Part shown: in pieces, positions 1-12,397 of the stretch
Position numbering within the stretch: position 1 is the first letter of the stretch
How the letters are laid out: every line of letters starts with the position of its first letter
Assembly: GCA_006937955.1 (NCBI GenBank)
Contig: SSNP01000015.1
Coordinates: forward strand, 1,849,216 to 1,913,215
DNA from: Pachypanchax playfairii
Taxonomy: Eukaryota > Chordata > Actinopteri > Cyprinodontiformes > Aplocheilidae
DNA length: 64,000 nucleotides
Direction: 5' to 3'
Translations under genes and position numbers: made by a program
The notes under the pieces: generated by a model
Seen by the model: the letters and a program-made list of their open reading frames with translations, nothing else
Databases searched by the model: none
What the model was told of the DNA's origin: nothing

Positions 1-2553
1 TAATCGCATCCTGTCGTCAGTCTTCATGTGACCCTCCTGACCTGCAAGACGAGCGAAGATATCAGAAAGTGGAGAAAAGAATTGAGCCAAAAACAAGAGG
101 AACACGTCGTCAGACAATAACACTCACTTTGTTTACCTCCATGGTTGGTAGCCATGTTGGATGCTGGATGTGAAGGGGATGCATGTCCGTTCATCTGTGG
201 TTTCTTCTCTGCGTTGAACGGAGCTGGAATCACAGCATCCGGACATTACATCAGTGTCTGCAGCACTGTCCAATTTATTTATAACACACATTTCAAGAAG
301 TCACACCAAAGTGCTGCGTAATAACAGCATGTTAAAAACTAAATGACAATAGAAAGGGATATAAAAATACACCACAGACGTCAGGAAGTAAAGATGAAAC
401 AGGAATTTAAAAAGAAAAGAGATTTAAAAATAAGAACCTGTTCCAGAGTTTGAGAGCTGTGACTGAAAAAGTAGATCAGCTGATCTACGGGACGGAACAT
501 AAGACAGCAGGTCAGAGAGGTAATGTGGACAAGGACCATTAAAGCATTTATGAGCCAAAGGGAGTTTTTTTAAGATCAGTTTTGTTGTGCGCAGAGAGAA
601 TTTTGTAAAAAGGATAGTTAGAAGATGGAGCTTGAAGCGTGCGCCCGACTGACCCAAACATAAAGTGCACTGCATTAACTGAGACGAGTTGTAACACAAG
701 CTTGTATTATTCTCTCTACGGCTTGACTCAACAGAATTGGCTTAAGTTTTGTCCTCTACCTCAACTCAAAGGAGCTTCTCTGCAAACACAGCTGATCTGT
801 TTCCTTAATTCCACCCAGAGGTGCATGTGAGGTCCAGTTAGGACTGAATAAAAGAACCTCTGCTTACATACAGCTTTAAGAGAGAGAGAGCTGTGCTGCA
901 AAATGCCCAATGCCAAGGACAAAGTGCCACACTGCAGGAGATGAGGAGGAAACTGCCTTTGATGTGGTCATCACTTCACACATGCTGACTGTCACTTTTG
1001 GTTATTGTTGCTGATCTACTTCTGCACTGATAACTCTGAAACTCCTCCTCAAATTGTATGAAAATGGACCAGCCAGAATTTTCTGGAAGATTTGCAGCAA
1101 ATAAAACCAAGCGACTCGTATCCAGATGAAACCACACGAGAAGAAATTGGGATTTGTGTGACAGCAGCCAGAGAGGTTTACTCACAAGTTTTCCCAGTCC
1201 GAACAGGAGAGTTGTGTCCATTTGTTGGAGATCCTTTGTCAGGAAGTAGAGTGATGGATGGAGGAGACATTTTTTCACCTAATGCCAAAAAACAAAAGCA
1301 GGAAAATTCAAATAAACAAAGAGAAATCCCTTCAAAATGTTTAAAAAAAAATCTTTGGCATCAAAGGCATTTTCAAAATAAAACTAGCACATAACTAGAT
1401 TATTTGATGTATTTATGTAATTTGAATAATAAAAAAAGTAGGTTTAAATCTGATATTTGAACATACTTCACACTAGCACAACAAACTACAAAATAAAAGA
1501 CTTGTTTCTTAAAAAACGAAGTAAATACAGTCTGAATCAATATGTGCATCGCAGGCTAAACTGTCAACCTGCCGCTCGTTGCTTCACTTGATTAAGAGAA
1601 TGACTCCGTTTTCAGTCAGGACTTTTATACTGGAAACTGGCAGACAGCACTGACCAACTCCCTGTCAGGAGACCTAAACATTTGTGCTGGACTGGCTTAA
1701 TTAAACAAATTGATCATGCTTAATTGGAGCATTTATCACTTCCCATTAAAAATAATTTTATTGTCTTTTCAGAAAACCAGCAAAAGTCGGCGTGTGGTTG
1801 ATTTTTGTCTTTCCTTTCAGCCACAGAGATCGAAAAATGAAAAAAATCTGATGTAGTTCCCCTTTTCTTTTGTTTTTATACAACTTAGCCTATAGAATAA
1901 GTTTAATCAAGGCCATATTTATTTTCCAGTATATTTTAGAGGAAGCACTCATCTGAGAGGTCAGTCTAACTACATCCAGTGTGATTACAGAGCAACATAA
2001 TTTCCCATCTTTTGGGGCGTGGATGGTAAAAATGAACTTAAAATGAAAACAAATACATTCAGCATTGTTCCAGTGTCCCAGTTTATAAACGATAAAGTCA
2101 TTCATATCCATCTATTCTTCCTTTTTCAGTAAACCCTTACAACGATTGAAATCACAATTAAATATTAGTAATTTGGCTAATTTGTGTATAAAAAACATAC
2201 AAAACAAACACAATGAAAGGACACAAAGAAATTGCTTTTTTGTTAATTTTGACATGTAATTTTGAACCCCCCTCCCATGCCAGTGATTTGTGTTCACAAA
2301 AAAACCTGGTTGTTATTTTATTTTTTTTTTATTTTTTTCATTTTTTAATAGCTTTATATCAAATGATAACGGATAAACAAAACAGTGAAGCGCAGTCATC
2401 GCATCCAATGGTGGGCACAAAAAGCATGGAAATCAGTTGCGTCATCCATGATGACTTTCAATTCCCTTCGTAAATGAACACGTTCTGACTAAAATCAAAA
2501 GTTCAAACAGACTTACCTGTCACCGCGCTGGTTGGTGTGACTGTTTTCGCCAT
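1..2553 (-). CDS. map7d2: MAP7-family microtubule-associated protein (map7d2-like), N-terminal exons only
   Basis: Three minus-strand coding exons join in frame: exon 1 2517-2553 (ATG at 2553, donor gtaagt), exon 2 137-223 (donor gtaaac) and exon 3 1-41, which runs off the window. Exon 3 encodes QEGHMKTDDRMRL, matching the start of the MAP7 coiled-coil region (family pattern DDRQRLAKERREE). The preceding 40 residues are Ser/Ala/His-rich and probably unstructured. MAP7 proteins bind microtubules and recruit kinesin-1. I choose MAP7D2 because it lies near PDHA1 on human Xp22; MAP7 or another MAP7D paralogue cannot be excluded. Exon 1 is less certain than exons 2 and 3: it is supported by frame, a good donor and position, not by sequence conservation I can recall. 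The gene is divergent from pdha1 across about 610 bp. Intron 1 (224-2516) carries a LINE fragment. Confidence 0.6.
258..760 (-). mobile_element. LINE 3' fragment (reverse-transcriptase C-terminus plus tail)
   Basis: On the minus strand, 424-699 translates to a stretch containing HYLSDLLSYVPSRRSADLL, the pattern typical of the region after the reverse-transcriptase domain in fish L2/Rex-like LINEs (YLSDLL...PSRSLRSS). It is followed by a tail (about 270-330) reading acgcagcactttggtgtg and then tgttataaataaa, also typical of such elements. The copy is 5'-truncated, degenerate and sits in intron 1 of the map7d2-like gene. The outer boundaries are approximate. Confidence 0.6.
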
Positions 2554-3163
2554 GTTTTGTTGCTTTTATAACAATCAGAATACGATGGATGAATGAAAAG
2601 AGCCGTCACCCGCGCACTTCCCCTCCTCCCTCCTCCCTCTCCAATCAGTCCGCAGTGATGCCAATGCAGCACAGGAATCTGTTTCCCACCAGATAACAAC
2701 ATCCACGGGATTCTAACACAATCAGACCGCGTTCAGAGCGTCGTTTATAACAGCTTCGAGGATGGAGATGGAAGAGGAGATCGATGCTGCTGCTGCTGCT
2801 TCTGATGGGAATGACGCTCGGATGATGGAGCGCATTGGTTTACAAACCGTGCGTGGCAGCGGGAGCGCGCCTTCACACTGTCTCACGCAGCTCAGAAAGA
2901 CCCACGTGTTTCGGCTGTAACTGTGAGATCTTATGTGCACAATTTATCAGCTTCCAGTAAAGAACAATAAAAGATTTAGCTATTAGATTTTTTATTTTAT
3001 CTGCCGCCACAGATTTAGCGAAGTGGCAACTGTTTGGCCGCTGGGTGGCAGCATTACTGTAGCTGATTTTAAAGTCACCGAAGAAGAAGAAGTGATCCGG
3101 AAGGACAGAGCTTTGTAAAAGGACAGATCCCTGCTGTTCGGTGCGGTTTCAGTGGTTAAAAAG
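2554..3163. promoter_or_regulatory. Divergent promoter region between the map7d2-like gene and pdha1
   Basis: This 610-bp interval separates the two divergent start codons. It is locally GC-richer (2740-2900 contains gcgtggcagcgggagcgcgcc) and contains a CAG/CTG-type run near 2785-2800 (gctgctgctgctgcttctg). It must hold both 5' UTRs. I see no convincing TATA box. A few open frames here look fortuitous. Confidence 0.5.
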
Positions 3164-6100
3164 ATGCTGACCAATATCTCCAATGTTCTGAGGGCATGTG
3201 CTCAGAGAAATGTACGTATATATTTACTTTATACCACGTGATGCTGGATTCAAGCTCTGCCGTGTGGTTCTGGATTTGAAACCAGACCAAGTCGTTTTAA
3301 ACCGAACTGTCTGCGTTATTCTGACCTTGTCAGGCCCAGTAGCTGATCCGGCTAGCTGATCCACATAGATACAGATTATTTGGTGTTTTGGTTCTGCGTG
3401 TTTTAACATGTTTGCTGTGACTGAGGAACCAGAGGTTCTCGGGGTTTTTAATACTGACTTTTTTCCCCCCCAAATAAATCCCTGAGAAAATACAGCAGCC
3501 CTAAAACATGGATTTTTTATTCTATAGTAATATATATTATATATATTATTTTAATTAGTGCATCAGTTTCTTTCAATGTTTTGTAGTAAATACAAAATAT
3601 ATTTGGAAACTAGAATGAAATGTCCAGTAGCTAAACTTTAGTTACGTTTGTTTAGAAAAGAATGAATGCACGGTGGTGCAGTGGGAATCAGTGTTGATTT
3701 ACAGTGAGGTCATGGGTTTGAAACCAGCCAGTACGTTTCTGCAAGTAGCTTGCATGTTCTCCCCGTGCATGTGTGGGTTTTCTCCACCCACCGACCAAAA
3801 ACACACATGACTCTAAAACCCTAAAATGTCCCACGGTGTGTGTGTGAGTGGTTTTCTGTCTAAGTGTGGCCCTGTGATGGACTGGCGACCTGACCAGGTG
3901 TAACTCCACCTCTCACCCAATGACCGCTAGAGAATAGCACCAGCTTTCTGTGACCCTGAACTGGAAGAAGCGGGTACAGGAAATAACTGACTGACAGACT
4001 GCCTTAAAGTTTATTGATAAACATATTTTAATATTTGCTAAAACAAATAAATTTGTTAAATTTTTGCCTATTTATATCTCTTTTCCCTCCCATCACAGGT
4101 AGCTGCAGTGGTTGTCTCAGCACGCACCTATGCTGACTTCACAACCCAGGCTACCTTTGAGATAAAGGTATTATTTAATCACAACGATTTTATCTTTTAA
4201 GAGGTCCAATGCACATATGAGTTCATTAAGGATGTTTTCCTTGTAAATATTTCCCTAGAAATGTGATCTCTTCAAGCTGGATGAAGGGCCGGCCACACAG
4301 GTGGTCATGACCCGTGATGAAGGTCTGCAGTACTACCGCACCATGCAGACCATGAGGCGGATGGAGCTGAAAGCAGATCAGCTGTATAAACAGAAGATCA
4401 TCAGAGGGTTCTGCCACTTGTATGACGGACAGGTTAGAAAATTACATTTCTATTCAATATACACAGTTTCAACATGCAAGTTCAGTCAATTGTTGCCATT
4501 TAGAATTAGCCACATGGTTCAAACTGCTTGTTTCCTCTTCGTAGGAGGCATGTGCTGTTGGCATTGAAGCATCAATTAATCTGACAGACCACCTGATCAC
4601 AGCGTACCGCGCTCACGGCTACACCTACACCAGAGGAGGAACAGTCAAGGAGATCATGGCTGAGCTCACCGGTGAGTCTTCGGTTCCTTCACGATGTCGG
4701 GGCAGCAGCAACAAAGACAACTTGGAACAGTACAAAGTAAAATGAGGGTGATGCTGAGAACGAGTGAACTGTTTCAATGTAAAAACCTACAGAGAGACAC
4801 GATTCCTGTTGTTTACAGTTAAACATGAACCTTTCAGATGGAACCAGTTTCTCTAATTAACATCAGTTTATTCCAACTTTTTAATCATTATGATTCTGCA
4901 GGCAGACGAGGGGGTATCGCAAAGGGGAAGGGAGGCTCTATGCACATGTACTGTAAAAATTTCTACGGCGGTAACGGGATCGTTGGAGCTCAGGTATGTC
5001 GCTGAAGTCAAATCCCTGATTAACTTGTATAAACTGTTCTCTTAGAGCTCGTTTAAGCTTTTCAAGAACGTGTTTTAAATCAGCACAAAAGAGACTTTGA
5101 GTCACAAATTTATCTCCCAGTTTGATGCATTCAATTCCAATTGAATCCGTTTTTAAATGTAAGAAATGACTGTGATCTGTGATAGATTCTAAATAAAGGT
5201 GTTCTGCAGGTTCCTCTGGGTGCAGGTGTGGCTCTGGCCTGCAAGTTTCAGGGTAACAATGAGCTGTGTGTCTGTCTTTATGGCGACGGTGCCGCCAACC
5301 AGGTACGTCTGAGACGTGATTGCACTTTTAATGTTGCATCATGCAAACAGGGACTGTTCAGTAACCCTTCAATATTTGCTTTATTACATTTACCTTTGAT
5401 AAGTTCAGATTTGAACTCTGTCTAGTTCACTGCCACTGTATCATCTGTGAGAGTGATTAAAAAGGATCTAAATGTATTAAATGTTATTCCTTGTCGATAT
5501 AAATCCTCTGTGTGTTACAGGGTCAGATTTTCGAGACCTACAACATGGCGGCTCTTTGGAAGCTGCCTTTGATCTTCATCTGTGAGAACAACAGGTACGG
5601 AATGGGAACGTCGGTGGAACGAGCTGCAGCCAGCACAGACTACTTCAAGAGAGGAGAATTTATTCCTGGTCTCAGGGTACAATTTTGATTTCATTTAACT
5701 TTGCTTATTTAACCCGGCTTGCAAAATTCATAACAGTTTAAATACATTTGAGTTAAATAGAAATATTCTTCCCTCTGAGCCGGCGTATTTGTGATCAGTG
5801 CCGAGATGAATCTTGGAAGTCGAAATTCGTTTTGACACAATTTCAGTTGTTTCATGTCAAACCCAAAAAGCCCATTAGCTCGTGTTGATAATAGAACTGT
5901 GTAGTTTGTTAAAATATAACCAGTACTGAGATATTAATGTGTGTAATAATTAATTATTCCTGACCCAGTCGTATCTGATTCTCTGATAATTAATAATTAC
6001 CGGGTTTTGGTTGTTTGCAACATAGTTACATTGCTTTGGGATGGTGATGAAGGTTTTATTTGGGAAATGTTCCTTTTTAGGGAACAAAAAAAAAAAAAAA

Positions 6101-7453
6101 AAATGTGATGTAATCAGTGATCAGGCTTCAAAACACACAGAACAATGTCTCAGCATGGTGGTGGCAGCATCATGATGAGGGATGTTTAGCAGCAGCAGTA
6201 ATTTAAATCCGTTGATCTATTTTCAAAACTCACTCGATCCGGTTCAGGGTGACAGGGTGCTGGTGGTTAGTGGGCGGAGTTAAAACCTGGACATCACAGG
6301 TTCAAAAAGAGACTCAGATTAGCTCTGGTGAAGATTTATAACATGATTTTTAAAAATAACTTAATAAAAATGATGTATATACATCATCATTAAACAATAT
6401 TTAACTTTTAGAAACTTCTGAAACTCTGTTATCACCAGCTTTAAGCTTGTTATCAAATATTTTGACCATCTCTTAATGTTCACATGTTTAAAATGACTGT
6501 TTATTTTTAATTAGCTCTCGCAGTAATTGATGAACTTTTCCTGTCCAGGTGGACGGCATGGACGTTCTGTGTGTTCGCGAGGCAACCAAGTTTGCAGCTG
6601 ATCACTGCCGGTCGGGGAAGGTTCGTTGAAAACTGATTTACTTCTGAGACCGCGGTCGTCATCTTCTCATCTAAATAGTTTTTAATCCCGCTTTCATCAG
6701 GGTCCAATTCTCATGGAGCTTCAGACGTACCGTTATCACGGACACAGTATGAGTGACCCCGGCGTCAGGTAAACAATGGTATCACCTGAACGTGAGATTT
6801 GTTGATATTTGAGTGTTTAAATAACTTCTACTTGTTGTTGTCTTCGTGTTGCTGCTTCTCCATATTAGTCTGAATAAACTCTCCTTCCCTCCGTAGTGGT
6901 CTGATTTTCAAATATAAACAAAAGACACACCAGAAGCGACCTAATTTATACTAAATCCTTTGTGTGTATACACGAGGACAAATCACTTGTAATCTGCTTG
7001 TAATCAGGTTTGCAGATGATACCGTGTGTAGAAGTGATAGTTTTAGTGTTTCCCTGCGATATCCCTGCACCAATCTGTTCTCCTTTCAGCTACCGCACAC
7101 GCGAGGAGATCCAGGAGGTTCGCAGTAAGAGTGACCCCATCTCCATGCTGAAGGACCGCCTCCTCACCAACAACATGGCCAGCGTGGAGGAGCTCAAGGT
7201 AAAGGGTTTTACATTTTATTGAATGTTTTGAAATTATTTTACAATGAATCTGTCTAACTTACTGTCCTCTCTGTACCTGGACCTGTAGGAGATCGATGTG
7301 GAGGTGAGGAAGGAGATTGAAGATGCTGCTCAGTTTGCCACTACAGATCCTGAACCTTCTCTAGAAGAACTGTGCAATCACATCTTTCACAACAGTCCCC
7401 CGATGGAGGTGCGCGGCACGAACCCGTGGGCCAGGCTGAAGTCTGTTAGCTAA
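3164..7453 (+). CDS. pdha1: Pyruvate dehydrogenase E1 subunit alpha, mitochondrial
   Basis: Eleven exons join without frame breaks: 3164-3211, 4099-4167, 4259-4432, 4545-4671, 4902-4993, 5210-5302, 5521-5676, 6549-6620, 6701-6768, 7090-7198, 7289-7453. The product is 390 aa, the same as I recall for human PDHA1. The first 30 or so residues form a basic, Ser/Ala-rich mitochondrial presequence. The thiamine-diphosphate fold begins at GDGAANQGQIFE and ends at the conserved NN of FICENN. The phosphorylation loops used by PDH kinases are intact (YHGHSMSDPGVSYR for sites 1 and 2, GTSVERAAAS for site 3). The enzyme decarboxylates pyruvate and acetylates the E2 lipoyl group as an alpha2-beta2 tetramer in the matrix. 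A likely poly(A) signal is at 7958. The divergent partner is the map7d2-like gene. Confidence 0.97.
3666..3985 (+). repeat. Degenerate copy of an abundant fish interspersed repeat with tRNA-like boxes
   Basis: It starts with cacggtggtgcagtggg and includes gcatgttctccccgtgcatg and tggccctgtgatggactggc, phrases that recur in very many teleost genomes. The first part resembles tRNA-derived A and B boxes (ggtggtgcagtggg and gggtttgaaacc), but I do not assign a family. It lies in pdha1 intron 1. Confidence 0.7.
6200..6320 (+). repeat. Possible small fragment of the same repeat class
   Basis: The string ggttcagggtgacagggtgctgg inside pdha1 intron 7 resembles the tail of the repeat at 3666-3985, but it is short and degenerate. 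The rest of this 870-bp intron shows only an A-rich run at 6087-6103. Confidence 0.25.
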
Positions 7454-9256
7454 AGTTAGCATCACCTCATCGGTCTGTTTTAACACCTCTCCTTATGTCA
7501 CATGTTCACACATGTCCCATAATGCTCTATAAACCTGGAACCAGAACATCATCAAATTATTTACTTCAAAGCCACATTTTAAAAAGATGTTTCTGGATAA
7601 TGAACATGAAAAACATTAAATGGTTACAACTTTTGTATATTTGTTCATTTTTCACCTTTTACAACTTCCTCTCTGGGTTTTTCCTTCCTCTTGGTGGTTT
7701 TGGACACGTTTAAACTGATTTATACTGCTGTGTTACTGCGCCGCTGTTTGGAGAAAACACTCTTAATTTAGAAAAAAATGTATCTCAAGTGCAATTTTTA
7801 TTCAGAGTTGCCATGATAGTAAATTTATTTAATATCAAAATTAGCCAAATTATGTACATTTTGAAGATTTTATTGTAAATGTGCTGACTGGTGACGTCTG
7901 GGAGGTTCTGAAGGATTATTTGAACTCTTTATTTTACCTGTTAGTTCAAAACCTTCAAATAAAATCCATGAAATTTGAGACTTAAGCTTCTGTATTTAAA
8001 GTGTATGTAGCATTAAGCACTTAGCATTTGTCTTCAACAAAGTTTGGGTTTTTGGATAAATCTGGCTCTGTGGGAATATCAGCTGATTATTCTGTTTCTT
8101 TTTTTTTTGTCATTTTTAATGTGAAGCTCTGATTTTTTAAGGGCAGAACAATAAATATCTGTTACTCCTCATCTCACAAGCCATCTGACCTGTAAACATG
8201 TCGCTCTTTAAACATGCAACATAAATAATTCAGCTTGACTTTATCAGTCCTTGTTTTTTCTTTCTTTGTTTTTTTACATTCTTGTTACACTCACACAAAA
8301 ACACATCAGGGTAAAGGGAAAAAAATATCAGCTGATGTTTTTTTCCTCTAAAAATCAGAAGTAGCTCATCAGGAAACAGAAAAGTCTGAAATATCCAAAT
8401 GCATCTGTAATCAAAATCAACGTTTGCCTCATGATTAGAAGATTCCCATTAAAATCAGTGCTGTTTTTTTAAATATTTGATGTATATATATTTGAGGATA
8501 TTCCCTTTCCTTAAAATAAATGCTCAAATATTCCATAAGCAGAACGTTAAATCCTCACTAAGAAGGTGTATTATGATATTCGGTGGGTTAAAAGCAGACA
8601 ACTTTCATCTTTACTCAACAGTCCTTGGGAATAAAAAGAAGAATTACAAACCTTCTTTATGAAATAACAGACTTAAATGTTAATATTGTAGTAAAACATC
8701 TGCAGTGGAAAGCCTCATGGTAAACAGCTGTATTCAGGTTAACAGGTGATGTTGGAAACCTTTTTATTTACCTGTAATCCCCTGTATTAAAGATAATAGT
8801 AATAAAATTCCCACAAAGACATTGTGTTTGTGTACTTTTTGTGTTGAATCGAGAAATTTTATTACCAACAGTTATTGTTTTTAAGTGTTTTCAATTCTTA
8901 AAAAAATATTTATCACACAATCTGAAAGATTTGATTATCATCCTTTGCAGATTCGATGGAAAAATAAATGTAAATTTTGTTTAAATTATATTTGCTACTT
9001 GCTATATAAATATACAGGGTGTCTAAAGATATAAGTTTAATTGCGTATAAGTAGTTTTACTTAAAAGAAATAATCGACCAAACACAAATTTCCTTTCTGT
9101 TGTTTGGAAAGCGGTTGAGATGCCACTCAACTCCAGCAGATGGCGCTAAAGCGCTATTAAAAAAACACCTGCTACAAACGAAGAAGAAGAAAAGGAAGCT
9201 GAAAAGCCTGCCAAAATCCTTCAGTCGTGTCTACGTGCGCACAGACAGACAGAACA
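7454..9256. other. pdha1 3' UTR and intergenic spacer before prdx4
   Basis: AT-rich DNA without a credible gene. The first 510 bp would be the pdha1 3' UTR, ending after aataaa at 7958-7963. Later aataaa-like hexamers (for example near 8151 and 8802) could serve as alternatives. The prdx4 promoter and 5' UTR must occupy the last few hundred bases. Confidence 0.6.
7958..7963 (+). promoter_or_regulatory. Candidate poly(A) signal of pdha1
   Basis: AATAAA about 505 bp downstream of the pdha1 stop codon, followed within 30 bases by a T-containing stretch. It is the first canonical hexamer after the stop codon that I noticed. Confidence 0.5.
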
Positions 9257-12200
9257 ATGGAGTCCAGTACCAACACTAATGTAAAGAAGGAGCTTTTATG
9301 TGTTTTGGGGACCATTCTGCTCCTCATCATCACGGTCACGTCTGCAGAGGAAGGCGCTCATTTGAAAAACTCCCAGTGTCACAACTACGCTGGAGGACAC
9401 GTCTATCCCGGAGAGGCTTTCCGTGTTCCTGTCTCTGACCATTCCCTGCACCTCAGCAAGGCTAAAAGTGAGTCCTGCTCACGTTTTACTCACTAATATT
9501 AACATAGTGAAACTGCGCAGTTTGTGGATGTTGCCGCTCACGGGAGACTGCAGCTGCACAGGTGCGAACAGCTCACGCGCACGGAAACAGACAGCACGTT
9601 TAAATGGATTTTTATACCTTCATGCAGATGTTCCTTTCACTTATATCTCAGGTCTAAAATCGATTCTGTAGGACACGTCATGCTATGAAATGTGTTGGAC
9701 TATCAGTGTGTGTATCCCTCCGCCCCTGACAGGAGTGTGTGTGTGTGGCAGTGCACCAAACCTGGTTATACACACACACCTGCAGCCTCTAAACAATAAA
9801 ACACTTTAAACCAAAAACAAGATTTAACTCCATGTATAAGATCTTCAGCATGAAGCAAGTGTTGGAGTCAGTCCTTATTGCAAACAGCTTGTACTGGAAA
9901 TATTTATTTATTCACTCTGCCATATGTCACTCTGAGTTAGGAGACTTTGTCAGTAATTCAGCTTTTTATTTTCTTTCTTACTGTTTTATGCGTTATTGTA
10001 CAGAAATGTTAAAATCTAAGATTTATATTTTTGTCGGTTTGGGGCTGCAGCAAGTGATGCATTTAAAATGTCTCTAACTCACTCAGGTTTCAGTAAAATA
10101 TTTAGAAGTATTATTATTTTGTTTAATAAAACACTGAGCAAATTTGTGTTTAACACTTAAGACAAATATGATTTTTTTATTAGCTTAGGGTGAATCTCAT
10201 TTTTTAAAGTGATGAAGATGAAGCTGTTTGAAGAAGTTTGTTTTCATTTTACATGGACATTGAAAAGTATTTGTGAACTCATGTTTTGATAAAAGGGTGA
10301 AACGCTAACGATTTATGATTTCTTTATTTGAAAGTTTATTGTCATGGTTCAAAATATGATATAGATACAGATGATGTTTTGTAAGTAACTATTTATTTTA
10401 TCGGTATGAGAGTGTTTTTATTTATTTAATCCTGTTTCAGTTTCCAAGCCTGCGCCGCACTGGGAGGGAACAGCCGTCATCAACGGCGAATTTAAAGAGC
10501 TGAAACTGTCCGACTACAAAGGCAAATATCTGGTGTTTTTCTTCTATCCCTTGGATTTGTAAGTACGGTCATAAGATGTCATTATATCATCTCTTTACAT
10601 GTGTAATGTGTTTTATGTAAAATGCTTATTTCTCCTTGTAGCACGTTCGTCTGCCCCACTGAGATCATCGCTTTCAGTGATCGTGTGCACGAGTTTCAGG
10701 CCATCAACACGGAGGTGGTCGCCTGCTCGGTGGACTCCCAGTTCACCCACCTGGCTTGGTATGACACTGTAGCATCTAGTACTTCATTTCTCTACATTCC
10801 TGCTCATGTTTATTTGTTTTCACCAGGATCAATACTCCGAGGAAACAGGGTGGGCTCGGAGAAATGAAAATCCCACTGCTGTCTGACCTCACTCATCAGA
10901 TTTCTAAAGACTATGGAGTCTACTTGGAGGACCAGGGACACACGCTGAGGTGAACTTTTATGTTTATGATCATCAAAGATTTTCTGAGTAATGTGACTCA
11001 GTTTTAGTGACTAAAGCGACAATAGATACAGATTTATATGAATCTTGTGACATCCTTGCAGGTGTAGGAGAAGATGAACTTTTCAAGGCTTGTACAAAAA
11101 AAATAACATTTGTGTTTTTTATACATGCAACTTTTTATTTGTCTTGATATCAGAAGCTTCAATTTAGATTATCTTAATAATACATAATTTGGTTTTCAAT
11201 AAATGATGCTGGGGACTTCTAAACTATTGCAAATAAATCTCCAAGATTTGGAACAAAGTGAGAAACTCACAAAACATTCTGTAGTATTTCTTTGTCTTAG
11301 TTAACACATGGCAAAAATCTGTGAAAGAATGATAAAGATTCCCACAAGTCTTTGCTTCTCTTTTGGAAAATGGGCTGATAAGATTGTTGGAAGTATTTTT
11401 AGCTTCAAGTAGTTGCTGGTTACGGCAGCAATACTGAAGCATAAACGCTTCTACAGGAGATGGAACAAGTTGAAATATTGTTTCAAATGTTTCAGATGCT
11501 ACTTTGTTTTGTTTGCACGTAAAAAAATGCTGCTTTTTTATTGAAAGTTCATTTTCTGTTTTGGAATTTCTGTTGAATTCATGCTGCATATCGTTCATCC
11601 ACCACTAGGGGGAGCTAATGTATATGAAACGGTCCAACAACCGAAACAGTTGTTTAGAAGTCAGGTGTAGGTTATCATAGAGTAAATAAAGAAGAGGTCG
11701 AGCTTTATTTTCACATGTTTGGGTTTCATTAGAGGTCTCTTCATCATCGATGACAAAGGCATCCTGAGGCAGATCACCATGAACGATCTTCCTGTGGGAA
11801 GATCTGTGGATGAGACTCTGCGATTGGTTCAGGCGTTCCAGTACACAGATAAACACGGAGAAGGTAGGAAAACCTTCTTTTCTTTATGAATCCAGATGTG
11901 TTTTTTTTTTTTTTAACGGACACTTAATTTGTCAAAAATAGGTAACTGTTTTTTTTTTTTTTTGCTGATTTGTTTTTCTTGACCTCTTTATGACTGTTGT
12001 ATCTTGTTTTATTATTTTCTTTCCTCAGTGTGTCCAGCAGGATGGAAGCCAGGCAGTGACACAGTAAGCGAAACTGGGACTTTGAATCATTAGGATTGTG
12101 CATGTTTCATTTTTCTTTTTGTTTCAATTGGAAACCCTTTAATCTTAGTTTGGCCACAATAAATTGCACAAAAATGAGTAAATTTAGGAAAATCTAAAAC

Positions 12201-12355
12201 TTTATTTTTGCACACCGGGTAATCTGGTAATAGGAAAGTTTGCTCTCTAAAAGTTTTGTTTTTAATGCTTCTTAGCACTAATTTAATGCATTCTTCCTCC
12301 ACAGATTATTCCAGATCCTTCAGGCAAGCTGAAATATTTTGATAAACGGAACTGA
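9257..12355 (+). CDS. prdx4: Peroxiredoxin 4 (ER/secretory 2-Cys peroxiredoxin)
   Basis: Seven exons join in frame: 9257-9467, 10441-10558, 10642-10758, 10827-10949, 11733-11863, 12029-12063, 12305-12355, giving 261 aa. The N-terminus carries a hydrophobic signal segment (LLCVLGTILLLIITVTSA), then the PRDX4-specific extension with an extra Cys (SQCHNYAGGHVYPGE). The peroxidatic Cys is in FTFVCPTE and the resolving Cys in EVCPAGWKPGS. The C-terminus KYFDKRN is the helix that makes such enzymes sensitive to overoxidation. PRDX4 reduces H2O2 in the ER as a decamer and passes disulfides to PDI family members. I chose ATG 9257 because it begins directly before the signal peptide. An in-frame GTG lies 30 bp upstream, but there is no upstream ATG in frame. 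The gene is followed by an AATAAA at 12392, only 37 bp after the stop codon, so the 3' UTR is very short. Confidence 0.97.
10080..10300 (+). repeat. Interspersed repeat, copy 1 (prdx4 intron 1)
   Basis: This stretch (caaatttgtgtttaacactta ... ttacatggacattgaaaagt) is recognisably the same sequence as 41980-42190 in an atp6v1a intron, in the same orientation. The two copies are diverged. Neither end is clearly bounded. In the other copy the repeat runs directly into a THAP-like coding fragment, which suggests a DNA-transposon origin. Confidence 0.6.
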
Positions 12356-12391
12356 ATTACTTTTTCATTTTGTGAAATCCGGCCAATTCCA

Positions 12392-12397
12392 AATAAA
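12392..12397 (+). promoter_or_regulatory. Candidate poly(A) signal of prdx4
   Basis: AATAAA 37 bp after the prdx4 stop codon, followed by T-rich sequence (tctgtttttttttttatt). Confidence 0.55.

Noticed and set aside
9227..9256. Upstream in-frame extension of prdx4 from a GTG
   Set aside because: There is no ATG in this stretch, and ATG 9257 is directly followed by the expected signal segment.
11224..11598. Open frame of 124 codons on the minus strand
   Set aside because: It lies within prdx4 intron 4, has biased AT-rich composition and shows no recognisable domain or splice support.
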